Assembly (NCBI GenBank): GCA_945897365.1
Contig: CAMDFD010000003.1
Location: 124,001-188,000, forward strand
DNA: 64,000 nucleotides
Origin: Bordetella parapertussis
GTDB taxonomy: Bacteria > Pseudomonadota > Gammaproteobacteria > Burkholderiales > Burkholderiaceae_B
Reading direction: 5' to 3'
Shown here: positions 36,616-47,523 of the stretch, piece after piece
How positions within the stretch are numbered: position 1 is the first letter of the stretch
How the letters are laid out: each line of letters starts with the position of its first letter
Notes under the pieces: generated by a model
Told to the model about the DNA's origin: nothing
Databases searched by the model: none
The model's input: the letters and a program-made list of their open reading frames with translations, nothing else
Position numbers and translations under genes: made by a program

Positions 36616-37961
36616 TCTTTATTGTTTTGTTTGTGCGCACGCTCGGCGGCCAGATAGACTTGTGTTTCCTTGATGACGACGCCTGAAAGCAACACGATGC
36701 CTATGAGGTTGGGGAATGCCATGAGACCATTCACGACGTCTGAGACGGCCCAAACAAGATCTAGGGAAACAACCGTACCGATCATGACAAAAGCGGTATA
36801 GAGGCAGCGATAAGGCCAGACAATCCGTTTGCCCAATGCGTACTGCGCGCATTTTTCACCGTAATAACTCCAGCCAAGAATGGTTGAAAAGGCAAAAAAG
36901 ATCAAACCGATCGTCACAATCCAGCCCCCAGGCCCTGGCAACATCGTGTCAAAAGTTTGGGCGGTAAGGGCGGCTCCGGTGACGCCTGACTTGAATTGAC
37001 CACCCATGACAAGAACGATACCGGTAATCGAGCACACGATAATGGTGTCGATAAAAGTTCCGGTCATCGAAACAAGTGCCTGTTTAACAGGCTGGTCAGT
37101 TTTGGCTGCCGCAGCGGCAATGGGAGCAGTACCGAGTCCAGCTTCGTTTGAGAACACGCCGCGCGCGACTCCGTAGCGGATCATGGTGCCGATCGCACCA
37201 CCCGCAACGGCTGAGCCCGACAAGGCATCCGTCATAATCAAGCGTAAGGCGGGCCAAAGTCCCTCAATATTAGAGACTATCACCGCCAGGCCACCTAAAA
37301 GATAGACCGCGGCCATAAAGGGAACGATCACGGCTGTGACGCGGCCGATACTTTTAATGCCTCCAAGGATGACAAGCGCTGTGACGGCAGTCAGCACCGT
37401 TCCTGTTAACCATCCGGAGATACCGAAGCTTGATTGAATCGACTGCGCCATAGAGTTGGACTGCACCGAGGCGCCTGTACCGAGTGCGGCGATCATTCCG
37501 AACACGGCAAACGCCATGCCAAGCCATTTCATCTTGAGTCCAATTGAAATGTAATACATCGGCCCGCCAGACATCGATCCGTCTGCTTCTTTTATTCTGT
37601 ATTTCACTGCCAACAGGCCTTCGGCATATTTGGTGGCCATGCCAAAGAAGGCGCTGACCCACATCCAAAACAAGGCGCCCGGACCGCCAAGTACCACGGC
37701 CGTTGCGACACCTGCGATATTGCCGGTCCCGATCGTAGCGGCCAGCGCCGTCATCAATGACTGAAATTGTGAAATATCGCCAGGCAAGTTGGGATTTTTA
37801 CCTTTGGAGAACGCCATATGGAGCGCGACAGGCAAAAGTCGAATCTGTAAGGCGCCTAGACGTAGGGTGAGATAAAGCCCCGTTCCAACGAGCAATACCA
37901 ACAAGACCGGTCCCCAGACATATCCACCCAGGGTATGAAATAAAATAGTAAGTTGATCCAA
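36612..37961 (-). CDS. alsT: Alanine/glycine:cation symporter (AGCS family)
   Basis: This inner-membrane Na+/H+ symporter imports alanine or glycine. About 11 hydrophobic helices are visible, with family motifs GTGNIAGVATAVVLGGPGALFWMW and NEAGLGTAPIAAAAAKT. I prefer TTG 37961 as the start (449 residues) because GAGGAG lies six bases before it. An ATG at 37997 would add 12 residues that contain that very ribosome-binding site. No glycine riboswitch is seen upstream. The 3' end overlaps the convergent ldcA by four bases. Confidence 0.93.
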   Translation of the reverse strand: MDQLTILFHTLGGYVWGPVLLVLLVGTGLYLTLRLGALQIRLLPVALHMAFSKGKNPNLPGDISQFQSLMTALAATIGTGNIAGVATAVVLGGPGALFWMWVSAFFGMATKYAEGLLAVKYRIKEADGSMSGGPMYYISIGLKMKWLGMAFAVFGMIAALGTGASVQSNSMAQSIQSSFGISGWLTGTVLTAVTALVILGGIKSIGRVTAVIVPFMAAVYLLGGLAVIVSNIEGLWPALRLIMTDALSGSAVAGGAIGTMIRYGVARGVFSNEAGLGTAPIAAAAAKTDQPVKQALVSMTGTFIDTIIVCSITGIVLVMGGQFKSGVTGAALTAQTFDTMLPGPGGWIVTIGLIFFAFSTILGWSYYGEKCAQYALGKRIVWPYRCLYTAFVMIGTVVSLDLVWAVSDVVNGLMAFPNLIGIVLLSGVVIKETQVYLAAERAHKQNNKD

Positions 37962-38118
37962 ATTTTTCTCCTCGTTTTGTATCAATGAGTTCAGCATGGT
38001 TTGCTGACCCTGCGCATGATAGGGATGGAGAATTTAAAAAGGTCAGTTTTGCCCGTCTTGTTACACTGAAAACATATCTATCAAGATGTAACTCAATTAT
38101 TTACTAAAGTAGCCTACC

Positions 38119-39723
38119 GTGATAACAGCATCAAACCTCGCCATTCAATTTGGACCCAAACCTCTCTTTGAAAACGTCAATGTCAAATTCGGGGAGGGCA
38201 ATCGTTATGGATTGATTGGCGCCAACGGTTCAGGCAAGTCCACGCTGATCAAAATAATCGGTGGTGATCTTGAGTCGACCGCAGGCAACGTTCATCTCGA
38301 GCCAGGTTTGCGCTTGGGCAAGCTCAGACAGGATCAATTTGCGTTCGAAGACTCCAGAGTGCTGGATGTCGTATTAATGGGCCACACTGAGATGTGGGAG
38401 GCGATGTCACAGCGTGATGCCATTTACGCCAATCCAGAAGCGACTGACGAAGACTATATGCAAGCGGCCGATCTCGAGGCCAAGTTTGCCGAGTACGATG
38501 GTTACACGGCTGAAGCGCGAGCCGGTGAACTGCTCTTGGGGCTTGAGTTTCCTGTTGAACAGCATCAACTCCCCATGCGTGAGATCGCCCCGGGTTGGAA
38601 GCTAAGGGTGTTGTTGGCACAGGCACTCTTTTCCAATCCTGATGTCTTGCTTTTGGACGAACCCACTAACAACTTGGATATCAATACGATCCGCTGGTTG
38701 GAAAATGTTTTAAATGGTTATCAAAGCACGATGATCATTATCAGTCACGATCGTCACTTTCTCAACCAAGTATGTACACATATGGCCGACTTGGATTTTC
38801 GTGAGTTGCGGGTGTATCCGGGTAATTACGACGACTATATGTTGGCATCGACTCAAGCGCGCGAACGTGTTTCTAATGCCAATGCCAAAGCCAAAGAGCG
38901 TGTCAGCGAATTGCAGGACTTTGTTCGTCGCTTCTCCGCCAACAAATCAAAAGCTCGACAAGCCACTTCCCGACTCAAGCAAATTGATCGGATTAAATCT
39001 GCTCAAATCGAAGTCAAACCCTCATCGCGTCAAAATCCCTTTATTCGGTTTGAGCAATTAAAAATGTTGCATCGTCAGGCCGTGACACTTGAATTGACAG
39101 AAAAGAGTTTTGACGCGCCCGTCATACGCCCCTTTTCAGGGATGGTCGAGGCGGGTGAAAAGATCGCCATTATTGGTGCGAACGGCGCGGGTAAAACCAC
39201 GCTGCTGCGGATGCTTGCACTCGATCTAGCCCCGGATCGCGGTACGGTCAAATGGTCAGAAAATGCGGACCTTGGGTATATGGCTCAAGACGTCTCTGAG
39301 CTTTTCATGGATAAAGATAGCAACTTGTTTGAATGGATGACACACTATCGTCAACCTTCAGATGATGATCAATCCATTCGCTCAGTGTTGGGTCGTTTAC
39401 TTTTTTCGGCAGATGATCTTCCTAAAGCGCCTCATGTTTTATCAGGGGGTGAGAAAAACCGCATGACGTTTGGTCGCTTGATGCTCAAAAAGCACAATGT
39501 TATGTTGCTTGACGAACCCACGAACCACCTTGATATGGAATCAATCGAATCACTTCAGCTTGCGCTTGATAAGTATCCAGGCACCTTGTTTTTTGTTTCT
39601 CATGATCGCGAATTTGTTTCTGCGCTCGCGACACGCATTTGGGAAATTCAGCCCACTGGTCATGTCCTCGATTATCGCGGTCCCTATGAGGAATTTTTGG
39701 CCTCAAAAGGTATTGAGGACTAA
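38119..39723 (+). CDS. ybiT: ABC-F family ATPase, YbiT type
   Basis: The 534-residue protein has two ABC domains in one chain and no membrane segment, as in translation-associated ABC-F proteins that act at the ribosomal E site. Walker A motifs are GANGSGKST and GANGAGKTT, Walker B motifs are [12 protein letters not shown] and [12 protein letters not shown]. The second signature is LSGGEKNR, while the first is the degenerate [12 protein letters not shown] that marks the YbiT subgroup. The linker between the domains is long and basic (about 240-320). Start is GTG 38119. tsaD follows seven bases after the stop. Confidence 0.92.
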   Translation: MITASNLAIQFGPKPLFENVNVKFGEGNRYGLIGANGSGKSTLIKIIGGDLESTAGNVHLEPGLRLGKLRQDQFAFEDSRVLDVVLMGHTEMWEAMSQRDAIYANPEATDEDYMQAADLEAKFAEYDGYTAEARAGELLLGLEFPVEQHQLPMREIAPGWKLRVLLAQALFSNPDVLLLDEPTNNLDINTIRWLENVLNGYQSTMIIISHDRHFLNQVCTHMADLDFRELRVYPGNYDDYMLASTQARERVSNANAKAKERVSELQDFVRRFSANKSKARQATSRLKQIDRIKSAQIEVKPSSRQNPFIRFEQLKMLHRQAVTLELTEKSFDAPVIRPFSGMVEAGEKIAIIGANGAGKTTLLRMLALDLAPDRGTVKWSENADLGYMAQDVSELFMDKDSNLFEWMTHYRQPSDDDQSIRSVLGRLLFSADDLPKAPHVLSGGEKNRMTFGRLMLKKHNVMLLDEPTNHLDMESIESLQLALDKYPGTLFFVSHDREFVSALATRIWEIQPTGHVLDYRGPYEEFLASKGIED

Positions 39724-39730
39724 GATAAAT

Positions 39731-40759
39731 ATGATCGTTCTCGGCTTTGAAAGTTCGTGCGATGAAACCGGTGTCGCGCTCGTTTGCACCGAGAAAGGTT
39801 TGCTCTCTCACGCTCTACATACGCAGGTCGCGATGCATGCCGCCTATGGTGGCGTAGTCCCCGAACTGGCCTCGCGAGACCATGTGCGCAGAATCATTCC
39901 TCTGACGCGGGCGGTGCTTCAGGACGCTGGCGTGTCACTTACTGACGTTTCAGCCGTAGCTTATACAGCAGGCCCTGGGCTGGCGGGTGCTTTACTCGTT
40001 GGGGCGAGTGTCGCGCAGTCCCTCGCATGGTCGCTCTCTCTGCCGGCGATTCCAATTCATCACCTCGAAGGGCACTTGCTTTCACCTCGGTTGGCGGATC
40101 CTTGCCCAGATTTTCCTTTTGTGGCGTTGCTTGTGTCGGGCGGCCATACCCAGTTGATGCGGGTCGATGATGTCGGTCATTACACCTTGTTGGGTGAAAC
40201 CATGGATGACGCAGCAGGAGAAGCTTTTGACAAGACTGCCAAACTTCTTGGCTTAGGCTATCCGGGTGGTCCCGCCTTGTCACGTCTGGCTGAGCAAGGG
40301 AATCCGAACGCGATCAGCTTACCTCGGCCGATGCTCCATAGCGGCAATTTAGACTTTAGCTTTAGTGGCCTCAAGACAGCCGTACTGACGCGTTTAAAAG
40401 ACGCACAGGCGCTAGCGGTCGTGAGTGACACCTTGGCGGCAGATCTCGCTGCAGCCACGCAGCAGGCAATTGTCGAAGTCTTGGTGGCTAAATCCATCAA
40501 AGCGCTTGATCAAACAGGTTTAAAACGTCTCGTTGTCGCAGGTGGCGTAGGCGCGAACCGACTGCTCAGAGCAAAACTTTCGCATGCATTGATTAAACGT
40601 CAGGCGGAGGCATTTTTTCCACCTCTCGAGTTATGTACGGACAATGGCGCCATGATCGCCTTTGCCGCCGCACAACGCATTGCTCGAGGACTGGTTGATT
40701 TGACGGACCATCAGCATGGCTTTGATGTCCGTCCACGTTGGGATCTTGCCTCGATCTAA
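39731..40759 (+). CDS. tsaD: tRNA N6-threonylcarbamoyladenosine synthase subunit TsaD
   Basis: TsaD transfers threonylcarbamoyl to A37 of ANN-decoding tRNAs together with TsaB and TsaE. Metal ligands His111 and His115 ([10 protein letters not shown]), [17 protein letters not shown] and the C-terminal [10 protein letters not shown] are present. ATG 39731 ([14 protein letters not shown]) gives 342 residues, the family norm. It is probably read with ybiT. Confidence 0.98.
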   Translation: MIVLGFESSCDETGVALVCTEKGLLSHALHTQVAMHAAYGGVVPELASRDHVRRIIPLTRAVLQDAGVSLTDVSAVAYTAGPGLAGALLVGASVAQSLAWSLSLPAIPIHHLEGHLLSPRLADPCPDFPFVALLVSGGHTQLMRVDDVGHYTLLGETMDDAAGEAFDKTAKLLGLGYPGGPALSRLAEQGNPNAISLPRPMLHSGNLDFSFSGLKTAVLTRLKDAQALAVVSDTLAADLAAATQQAIVEVLVAKSIKALDQTGLKRLVVAGGVGANRLLRAKLSHALIKRQAEAFFPPLELCTDNGAMIAFAAAQRIARGLVDLTDHQHGFDVRPRWDLASI

Positions 40760-40780
40760 GTCATTCTCAGTAAAAGGGCC

Positions 40781-41413
40781 TTAGTTTTTTTTGCTATTCC
40801 CAATGCGCGGTTCGGTTCCTGCGATCAGGCGTTGGATATTCGCTTTGTGTCGGTAGAGTAAAAAGAGCGCAATCACAATTAATGCTGTGCCAATTGGGAG
40901 ATAGGATTTCCAAACCAGCATACCCCCAAAAAAATAGTAAACGGGCGCAAACACCGCACACGTTAATGCAGCCAGTGACGAGAACCTGAAGAACACGGCC
41001 ATGATGATCCAAGTCGCCATCGTGGCTAAGGCGAGGAAGGGTTCAATGGCAATTATGATGCCAAAAGCTGTCGCGACCCCTTTGCCACCTTTAAACTTTA
41101 AAAAAATGGGATAAAGGTGACCCAGAAACACTGCGATTGCAACGCCTGCTACCAAGAGAGGGCTTGTCTTAAAGTGAATGGCAAGCCATACAGCGAGCCA
41201 ACCTTTGGCCGCATCACCGATTAAGGTGAGCGCTGCAGCTGCTTTGTTACCTGAACGCAGGACATTCGTCGCACCTGGATTGCCCGAGCCATAGGTTCTA
41301 GGGTCTTGAAGGCCAAATAAACGGCTAAATATCACTGCAAATGGAACAGAACCTAAAAGATATGCAGCGACAAGCATGCCGAGAGACGTTAATACGTTAT
41401 CCGAATAGTCCAT
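40781..41413 (-). CDS. plsY: Acyl-phosphate glycerol-3-phosphate acyltransferase PlsY
   Basis: PlsY makes lysophosphatidic acid from acyl-phosphate and glycerol-3-phosphate at the inner membrane, the first acylation in phospholipid synthesis. Five or so membrane helices and the three family motifs ([38 protein letters not shown]) are visible in 210 residues. ATG 41413 is preferred to the adjacent GTG 41416. It converges on tsaD with 21 bases between and is divergent from surE. Confidence 0.96.
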   Translation of the reverse strand: MDYSDNVLTSLGMLVAAYLLGSVPFAVIFSRLFGLQDPRTYGSGNPGATNVLRSGNKAAAALTLIGDAAKGWLAVWLAIHFKTSPLLVAGVAIAVFLGHLYPIFLKFKGGKGVATAFGIIIAIEPFLALATMATWIIMAVFFRFSSLAALTCAVFAPVYYFFGGMLVWKSYLPIGTALIVIALFLLYRHKANIQRLIAGTEPRIGNSKKN

Positions 41414-41555
41414 CACGCAGTTCCGGTTTGAGGCGGGGAGTCAAGTTCTCATTCTAGCGCGAAGGTTCTTTTTAAGAGGGTTCTTAGTTTTTTGCAAGGC
41501 ATGCAGCGAGTACAATGTAGAACAATTTGTATAAAAGATAATTTAGCGCCGATCT

Positions 41556-42311
41556 ATGCATATTCTTGTTTCAAACGACGATGGTTATAACGCCCCTGGA
41601 CTTGAGGCTTTAGTCTCTGTCCTGCGCGATTTAGCTGACATTACCGTTGTCGCACCCGAGGTCAATCATAGCGGCGCCTCAAACTCCCTGACCTTGAGTC
41701 GACCTTTGGCAGTGCGGCAGGCGCCCAACGGTTTTACCTATGTGAACGGAACGCCTTCAGATTGTGTGCACGTTGCGCTCACGGGGCTACTCGACCGTCG
41801 CCCCGACCTCGTCGTTTCTGGCATCAATAATGGCGCCAACATGGGTGATGACACCTTGTATTCGGGGACGGTTGCAGCGGCCGCCGAAGGGTATTTATTT
41901 GGCATTCCTTCTATTGCTTTTTCTTTAGTTGCCAAAGGCTGGTCCAATCTTGACGCTGCTGCAGCACATGCGCGCAATATCGTGGCCCGGCAGCTTAAAA
42001 ATCCGCTGGGTGGCGCGGCACTTCTCAATGTCAATTTTCCCGACTTAGCAGTGCATCAAACCAAAGGGATCCTCGCCACCCGTTTAGGTAAACGTCATCC
42101 TTCGCAGCCGGTCGTTCGTTCCAGCACGCCCTACGGCGAGACCGTATATTGGATCGGGCCTGCTGGCGCGGCAAACGATGCGACGCAGGGTACTGATTTT
42201 GATGCGATCGCTCGAGGTTTCGTGTCGATTACGCCTTTACGGCTTGATCTGACCCAACATGCACAATTGGCAGATGTCGCGACTTGGGTCGAACCACTAT
42301 GCAATGGCTAA
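41556..42311 (+). CDS. surE: 5'/3'-nucleotidase SurE
   Basis: SurE is a metal-dependent nucleoside monophosphatase and exopolyphosphatase linked to survival in stationary phase. The metal-binding NDDG (Asp8, Asp9), [12 protein letters not shown] and [19 protein letters not shown] are intact in 251 residues. It overlaps pcm by 13 bases in the classic surE-pcm-nlpD order. Confidence 0.97.
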   Translation: MHILVSNDDGYNAPGLEALVSVLRDLADITVVAPEVNHSGASNSLTLSRPLAVRQAPNGFTYVNGTPSDCVHVALTGLLDRRPDLVVSGINNGANMGDDTLYSGTVAAAAEGYLFGIPSIAFSLVAKGWSNLDAAAAHARNIVARQLKNPLGGAALLNVNFPDLAVHQTKGILATRLGKRHPSQPVVRSSTPYGETVYWIGPAGAANDATQGTDFDAIARGFVSITPLRLDLTQHAQLADVATWVEPLCNG

Positions 42312-43111
42312 AGCATCCGTGCTTGTCTGCTTCGGCAAAGGACATCAAATCTCTTGGTGCGAGAGGCCTTCAGGGCATTTCCCCAGCCAATAGCAACACA
42401 AAAATTTCGATTTCTCGTTTGTCGAGCGCACATGCAGTGCCCATTGCATCTCTTAGAAACTTCGAAAATCTTGGCCTGAATTCTGAACGCTTGCGTATTG
42501 CGATGGTTGAGCGTTTGCACACACAAGGCATCACGGATGAGCGGGTCTTAAGCGCAATGCAACGCGTGCCAAGGCATACTTTTGTGGACGAAGCGTTGGC
42601 AAGCCGTGCCTACGATGATGCTGCACTTCCAATCGGACACGGACAAACCATTTCTCAGCCATGGGTTGTTGCGAGAATGATCGCTGCGGTTTGCGAGACA
42701 GGTCTACCATCACGTGTCCTCGAGGTCGGGACGGGTTGTGGCTACCAAGCTGCAGTGATGTCCTATGTTTTTCCTCAGGTCTATTCTGTAGAGCGTATCC
42801 GCGCGTTGTACGATATGGCAAAAGAAAATCTTCGTGTTCTGCAACTGACAAAAGTCAGATTAAGTTATGGTGATGGGATGGCTGGATTAGTGAGCTCAGC
42901 ACCCTTTGATGCGATCATTGTTGCGGCTGCCGGCTTGAAAATTCCTCAAGCCCTGATGACGCAACTCAGTATTGGAGGTGTGTTGATCGCGCCTGAAGGC
43001 GCAAGTGCTCAAAAATTGATACGAGTTCAACGCAAAAGTGAAACGAATTGGTCTAGAGAAGAACTGGAAGAGGTTCGATTTGTTCCGCTCAAGTCTGGAT
43101 TGCAACCTTGA
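42299..43111 (+). CDS. pcm: Protein-L-isoaspartate O-methyltransferase
   Basis: Pcm methylates isoaspartyl residues in aged proteins to start their repair. SAM motif I is [15 protein letters not shown], and [15 protein letters not shown] is the family signature. From ATG 42299 the product is 270 residues, about 60 more than E. coli Pcm; the extra N-terminal part (Ser/Lys-rich) precedes the core that begins near [13 protein letters not shown]. The start lies inside the surE end, suggesting coupling. Confidence 0.95.
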   Translation: MQWLKHPCLSASAKDIKSLGARGLQGISPANSNTKISISRLSSAHAVPIASLRNFENLGLNSERLRIAMVERLHTQGITDERVLSAMQRVPRHTFVDEALASRAYDDAALPIGHGQTISQPWVVARMIAAVCETGLPSRVLEVGTGCGYQAAVMSYVFPQVYSVERIRALYDMAKENLRVLQLTKVRLSYGDGMAGLVSSAPFDAIIVAAAGLKIPQALMTQLSIGGVLIAPEGASAQKLIRVQRKSETNWSREELEEVRFVPLKSGLQP

Positions 43112-43128
43112 ATATTCAGGAGAAAAGT

Positions 43129-43935
43129 ATGCGTGGTGATGCCCAAACATGCATCAAGCTAAACAAAGAGGTCAGCGTGAAATCAAATACTCTGCTTAAA
43201 ACATTTTCTAGCACAGCCTTTATTGTGTTTGCGCTCGTTTTAGGGGGCTGCACGTCGAATAGAAGCGCCCCTGTATCAAATTTGTCTTCAGGCACGCCCA
43301 GTGCATCCACGTATGTTGTTAAACCGGGCGATACACTGAATAAAATTTCGCGCGCCACTGGTGTGCCCGAAGGCACCCTTGCTCGCATGAATAAAATCAG
43401 CAATCCTAATCTATTGATCGTGGGTCAAACCTTACGCTTATCAGAGGGCAGTAGTGCTGCGCCAGCCATGCGCCCAGGCAGTCCTTCAGCATCACAAAAT
43501 TCGCTATCCGCCCAATCGGAAGCGGCTGCTAACAACACAGAATCTGGAAGTACTCGGGCTTCTGACGCGGGGTTGATTAGTTGGGGCTGGCCTGCCAAAG
43601 GCAAAATCATTCAAGGATTCACGCCTGCAACCAAGGGGATTGATATTGCTGGTCATTCAGGCGATCCGATCGAATCTGCTGCCAATGGAAAAGTCATTTT
43701 TGCTGGTGATGGACCAAGAGGCCTTGGCAATTTAGTGATTGTGGAGCACAGCGATGGCTTTATTACGGCTTATGCCCACAACAAAACCCTGTTAGTCAAA
43801 GAAGGTCAGGCTGTTAAACGCGGTACTAAAGTCGCTGAAATGGGACAGTCTGATACGACGTCAGTCCGTTTGCATTTCGAAGTGCGTCGGCGCGGCACAC
43901 CGGTTGATCCACTCCAGTATTTACCCGTTCGATAG
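43129..43935 (+). CDS. nlpD: NlpD-like murein hydrolase activator lipoprotein
   Basis: The protein is an envelope lipoprotein with lipobox LVLGGC, a LysM domain (YVVKPGDTLNKISRATGVPEG) and a C-terminal LytM/M23 domain (about 150-265). The M23 zinc residues are not complete (GIDIAGHSGDPI instead of the HxxxD pattern; the later HFEVRR is kept in part), as in E. coli NlpD, which activates amidase AmiC rather than cutting murein itself. ATG 43129 has AGGAG seven bases upstream (268 residues). GTG 43177, also with a fair ribosome-binding site, would give a more typical 25-residue lipoprotein signal. rpoS does not follow. Confidence 0.92.
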   Translation: MRGDAQTCIKLNKEVSVKSNTLLKTFSSTAFIVFALVLGGCTSNRSAPVSNLSSGTPSASTYVVKPGDTLNKISRATGVPEGTLARMNKISNPNLLIVGQTLRLSEGSSAAPAMRPGSPSASQNSLSAQSEAAANNTESGSTRASDAGLISWGWPAKGKIIQGFTPATKGIDIAGHSGDPIESAANGKVIFAGDGPRGLGNLVIVEHSDGFITAYAHNKTLLVKEGQAVKRGTKVAEMGQSDTTSVRLHFEVRRRGTPVDPLQYLPVR

Positions 43936-43944
43936 TCTCTTACG

Positions 43945-44721
43945 ATGACGCCTACACTTGTCTTTGATTTGGAAACAATTCCTGATGTCGAAGGCTTGCG
44001 ACGACTTCATGGCTGGGGCAGCGAGGTGCCTGACACCGAAGTCGCTCAACGTGCCTTTGCTGCGAGAAAGGAACTGACGGGCAGTGATTTTTTGCCTTTG
44101 CACTTACAACGTGTCGCTGTTGTAGGCTGTGTTTTTCGCGATGATCAAGGTTTTCGTGTTCGCTGCCTTGGCCAGGCGGATGATCCCGAACATGTTCTGC
44201 TCTCTGGTTTTTTTAAAACCATCGAACGCTACACGCCTAAGCTCGTGAGCTGGAATGGTAATGGCTTTGATTTGCCAGTGCTCCACTACCGGAGTTTGAT
44301 CCACGGTGTGGTTGCGCCCAGGTATTGGGACATTGGCGATGATGACCGAGAGTTTCGCTACAACAACTATCTCAGTCGCTACCATACACGGCATGTTGAT
44401 TTGATGGATGTTTTGGCCAAGCACAATGGTCGTGGTAATGCGCCGCTCGATGATCTTGCCAAGCTCTGTGGCTTCCCGGGAAAATTAGGCATGGATGGAA
44501 GCCAAGTTTGGCATGCATGGACCCAGGGGCAGGCACAAGATGTACGGGCTTACTGCGAGACTGATGTGGTGAATACTTGGCTTGTGTATTGTCGTTTTCG
44601 TCTATTGCGTGGTGAACTTGATGCGGCCTCTTATGAGGCAGAGGTGGCTTTAGTACGCGAAACGCTGGAGCAAAGCACCGAACCGCATTGGAAGCAGTAT
44701 TTAGAGGCCTGGGGTCGTTAA
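43945..44721 (+). CDS. Predicted 3'-5' exonuclease (PolB-exonuclease-like, DEDD family)
   Basis: The 258-residue protein belongs to the DEDDy exonuclease group related to the proofreading domain of PolB-type polymerases. Motif Exo I is F-D8-L-E10-T, Exo II is [12 protein letters not shown], and Exo III contains [10 protein letters not shown]. It has no polymerase domain. The natural substrate is not known. It lies nine bases after nlpD and two bases before rlmD, which suggests co-transcription. This protein commonly neighbours rlmD in betaproteobacteria. Confidence 0.87.
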   Translation: MTPTLVFDLETIPDVEGLRRLHGWGSEVPDTEVAQRAFAARKELTGSDFLPLHLQRVAVVGCVFRDDQGFRVRCLGQADDPEHVLLSGFFKTIERYTPKLVSWNGNGFDLPVLHYRSLIHGVVAPRYWDIGDDDREFRYNNYLSRYHTRHVDLMDVLAKHNGRGNAPLDDLAKLCGFPGKLGMDGSQVWHAWTQGQAQDVRAYCETDVVNTWLVYCRFRLLRGELDAASYEAEVALVRETLEQSTEPHWKQYLEAWGR

Positions 44722-44723
44722 AC

Positions 44724-46034
44724 ATGTCTGGTGATGTATTGCAGGTCGAATCTCTCGACCTAGAAGCCCGCGGCATATCTCGCCGTGATGGGAAAGTTGT
44801 TTTTATTGAGGGTGCGCTTCCAAGCGAGCATGTCACTGTCAACACGTTTCGACGTAAGCCTTCCTATGATGTAGGTCACGTTATACAGATTCGACGAGAA
44901 TCATCGGTGCGCGTCAAGCCGCGCTGTGAACATTTCGGTATCTGTGGTGGTTGCGTGATGCAACATCTTGAGCCGAGCGCCCAGGTCGCTGTCAAGCAGC
45001 GCGCCCTCGAAGACGCACTTCACCATATCGGCAAAACACGCCCTGAGTACGTTTTACCAGCATTGCATGGCCCTTATTGGGGCTATCGCTATCGTGCCAG
45101 ATTCGCGGTACGTTGGGTCGCTAAAAAGGGGACTGTTTTAGTAGGCTTTCATGAACGTAAAAGCAGTTTTGTTGCCGACATTAAAACTTGTCACGTTTTA
45201 CCACCCCACGTCGCTGCTTTATTGATGCCATTGCGCGAACTCGTGATGAATTTGTCTGCCCCTGATCGTTTTCCCCAAATCGAAGTCTCGGTTGGAGAGG
45301 GCGCCACTGCGCTGGTGTTGAGACATCTCGTCCCACTGACTGCACAAGATCTCGTTGTGCTGCGTGACTTTGCTGCCCGTCACGCCATCCAATGGTGGCT
45401 TCAGCCACATGGTCCGGAAACAGTCGCCCCTTTAGACCCAGACCAAGCGCACTTCTTGCACTACACCTTGCCAGAGTTCGGTTTGGAAATGCCATTCAAA
45501 CCAACTGACTTTACTCAAGTCAACCATCAAATCAATAGAGTGCTTGTTTCTCGCGCGTTGACCCTGCTTGAACCACAGACACAAGATCGTATTGTGGATA
45601 TGTTTTGTGGTCTTGGGAATTTCACGCTTCCTCTGGCAACACGTTGTCGAGAGGTGGTGGGTGTCGAAGGTAGCGAAACCTTGACCGCGCGCGCTCAGGA
45701 GGCAGCAAAACGCGCTGGGATTGATCACGCTAAATTTGAAACTTTGAATTTGTTCGATGTGACAGCAGAGTGGTTAGCAGAGCTTGGTTACTTTGACAGG
45801 ATGCTGATCGACCCACCTCGTGAGGGTGCGCAAGCGCTTTCCCAGGCACTGATCAACCTACCAAAATCGTATCGACCTGTTCGCATTGTGTATGTGTCAT
45901 GCAATCCTGCAACGCTTGCGCGAGACACCGCTATTTTGTTGCATGCAGGTGGCTACAAGCTCAAAGCGGCAGGTGTGGTAAACATGTTTCCCCACACCAG
46001 CCATGTTGAATCAATTGCCGTTTTTGAGTCCTGA
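44724..46034 (+). CDS. rlmD: 23S rRNA (uracil-1939 C5)-methyltransferase RlmD
   Basis: RlmD makes m5U1939 in 23S rRNA. The N-terminal TRAM domain (residues 1-60) is followed by a [4Fe-4S] cluster site with Cys68, Cys74 and Cys77 plus a later Cys near 150 (IKTCHVL), and the methyltransferase domain with [23 protein letters not shown] and catalytic Cys in [15 protein letters not shown] 44724 gives 436 residues (433 in E. coli). Its 3' end overlaps argH convergently by 24 bases. The need for a cluster links it to the isc operon in the same window. Confidence 0.96.
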   Translation: MSGDVLQVESLDLEARGISRRDGKVVFIEGALPSEHVTVNTFRRKPSYDVGHVIQIRRESSVRVKPRCEHFGICGGCVMQHLEPSAQVAVKQRALEDALHHIGKTRPEYVLPALHGPYWGYRYRARFAVRWVAKKGTVLVGFHERKSSFVADIKTCHVLPPHVAALLMPLRELVMNLSAPDRFPQIEVSVGEGATALVLRHLVPLTAQDLVVLRDFAARHAIQWWLQPHGPETVAPLDPDQAHFLHYTLPEFGLEMPFKPTDFTQVNHQINRVLVSRALTLLEPQTQDRIVDMFCGLGNFTLPLATRCREVVGVEGSETLTARAQEAAKRAGIDHAKFETLNLFDVTAEWLAELGYFDRMLIDPPREGAQALSQALINLPKSYRPVRIVYVSCNPATLARDTAILLHAGGYKLKAAGVVNMFPHTSHVESIAVFES

Positions 46035-47438
46035 GTCAATAATTTTTTGTGCTGCTTGGCGCACGCGCTCAGGCGCGGTACCTCCAATGTGATTGCGGGC
46101 TGCAACGGATCCTTCGAGGGTCAGTACGCTGTGTACATCGTCACCGATTGAGAGATGAAATTTTCTGAGTTCAGCAACACTCAGATCTGCAAGATCACAG
46201 CCTTTTTCCTCACACTCACGCACTGCATGCGCGACGGCTTCGTGCGCATCGCGAAACGGAACACCGCGTTTGACAAGGTAGTCCGCTAAATCAGTGGCCG
46301 TTGCAAAACCTTGTAATGCAGCTGCACGCATTGCGTCTGCTTTAACACGAATGCCCGCGACGAGATCAACAAAAATCGTGAGCGTATCGCGGACCGTATC
46401 GGCCGTATCAAAGAGTCCTTCTTTGTCTTCTTGATTGTCCTTGTTGTAAGCGAGAGGTTGACCTTTCATAAGCGTCAGCAGCGCGACGAGGTGACCATTG
46501 ACACGTCCCGTTTTACCTCGGGCAAGTTCAGGCACATCCGGGTTTTTCTTTTGCGGCATGATCGAACTGCCTGTGCAAAAACGATCTGCCAGATCAATAA
46601 ATCCCACCCGTGGACTCATCCAAATCACGATTTCTTCTGAAAATCTTGAAATGTGCGTCATGATCAGGGCGCACGCACTACAAAACTCAATCGCAAAATC
46701 ACGGTCGGATACTGCATCGAGCGAGTTTTGGCAGACATCATCAAAGTCGAGTAGTTTGGCGACTAAAGGACGATCGATTGGAAAGCTGGTGCCGGCCAAG
46801 GCAGCAGCGCCTAGGGGCAAAATATTGACGCGTTTGCGACAGTCCGCCAAGCGAGCTGCGTCGCGCCCAAACATTTCGGCATATGCGAGTAAATGATGAC
46901 CAAAGGTGACCGGTTGCGCGACCTGCATATGCGTGAATCCAGGCAAAATCGTGCTTGAATGCTCCAAGGCGACAAGCGCAAGTGCATGACGAAGTTGCCC
47001 AAGCAATATGATCAGCCCATCGATTTCATGGCGCAGCCAGAGGCGGATATCGGTCGCGACCTGATCATTGCGCGAGCGGCCAGTATGAAGACGCTTGCCA
47101 GCATCTCCCACGAGCTCAACGAGCCGCTTTTCAATATTTAAGTGGACATCTTCGAGGTCTAGCAGCCACTGAAAGCGCCCCTCATCTATTTCAGTCAAAA
47201 TTTGCATCATGCCGCGTTCGATATCGCTGCGATCTTGAGGTGTGATGACGTTGACGGCTTCGAGCATCTGGGCATGCGCCAAGGAGCCTTGGATATCGAA
47301 ATGTGCCAGGCGTTTATCAAAGTCCACAGAGGCTGTATAGCGTTTGACGAGCTCCGAAACGGGTTCCGAAAAGCGGGCGGACCACGCTTGGGCTTTTTTG
47401 TCGAATTGGCTCTGATTTGGATTAGGTGTATTTTTCAT
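46011..47438 (-). CDS. argH: Argininosuccinate lyase
   Basis: ArgH splits argininosuccinate into arginine and fumarate, the last step of arginine synthesis. The signature [12 protein letters not shown], the [12 protein letters not shown] motif and HLLAYAEMF segment are all present. ATG 47438 ([10 protein letters not shown]) gives 475 residues; two further in-frame upstream codons are possible but not conserved. It is monocistronic here and overlaps rlmD tail to tail by 24 bases. Confidence 0.97.
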   Translation of the reverse strand: MKNTPNPNQSQFDKKAQAWSARFSEPVSELVKRYTASVDFDKRLAHFDIQGSLAHAQMLEAVNVITPQDRSDIERGMMQILTEIDEGRFQWLLDLEDVHLNIEKRLVELVGDAGKRLHTGRSRNDQVATDIRLWLRHEIDGLIILLGQLRHALALVALEHSSTILPGFTHMQVAQPVTFGHHLLAYAEMFGRDAARLADCRKRVNILPLGAAALAGTSFPIDRPLVAKLLDFDDVCQNSLDAVSDRDFAIEFCSACALIMTHISRFSEEIVIWMSPRVGFIDLADRFCTGSSIMPQKKNPDVPELARGKTGRVNGHLVALLTLMKGQPLAYNKDNQEDKEGLFDTADTVRDTLTIFVDLVAGIRVKADAMRAAALQGFATATDLADYLVKRGVPFRDAHEAVAHAVRECEEKGCDLADLSVAELRKFHLSIGDDVHSVLTLEGSVAARNHIGGTAPERVRQAAQKIIDSGLKNGN

Positions 47439-47523
47439 GATGAGCAAATTATAGAACGCAGCGCAGCCTTGGTAGGCATGAGATAATTTTTACTCACGAC
47501 AACTTGTTTAAACCGGAATCATT

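Noticed and set aside
36612..37997. ATG 37997 as start of the symporter
   Set aside because: The codons it adds contain the GAGGAG ribosome-binding site of TTG 37961.
37962..38118. A glycine riboswitch before the alanine/glycine symporter
   Set aside because: The region is too short for a tandem aptamer, and I see none of the conserved core.
42299..42500. Fusion of an additional domain at the Pcm N terminus
   Set aside because: The 60-residue extension is low-complexity and Ser/Lys-rich without domain motifs, so it is better described as an extension.
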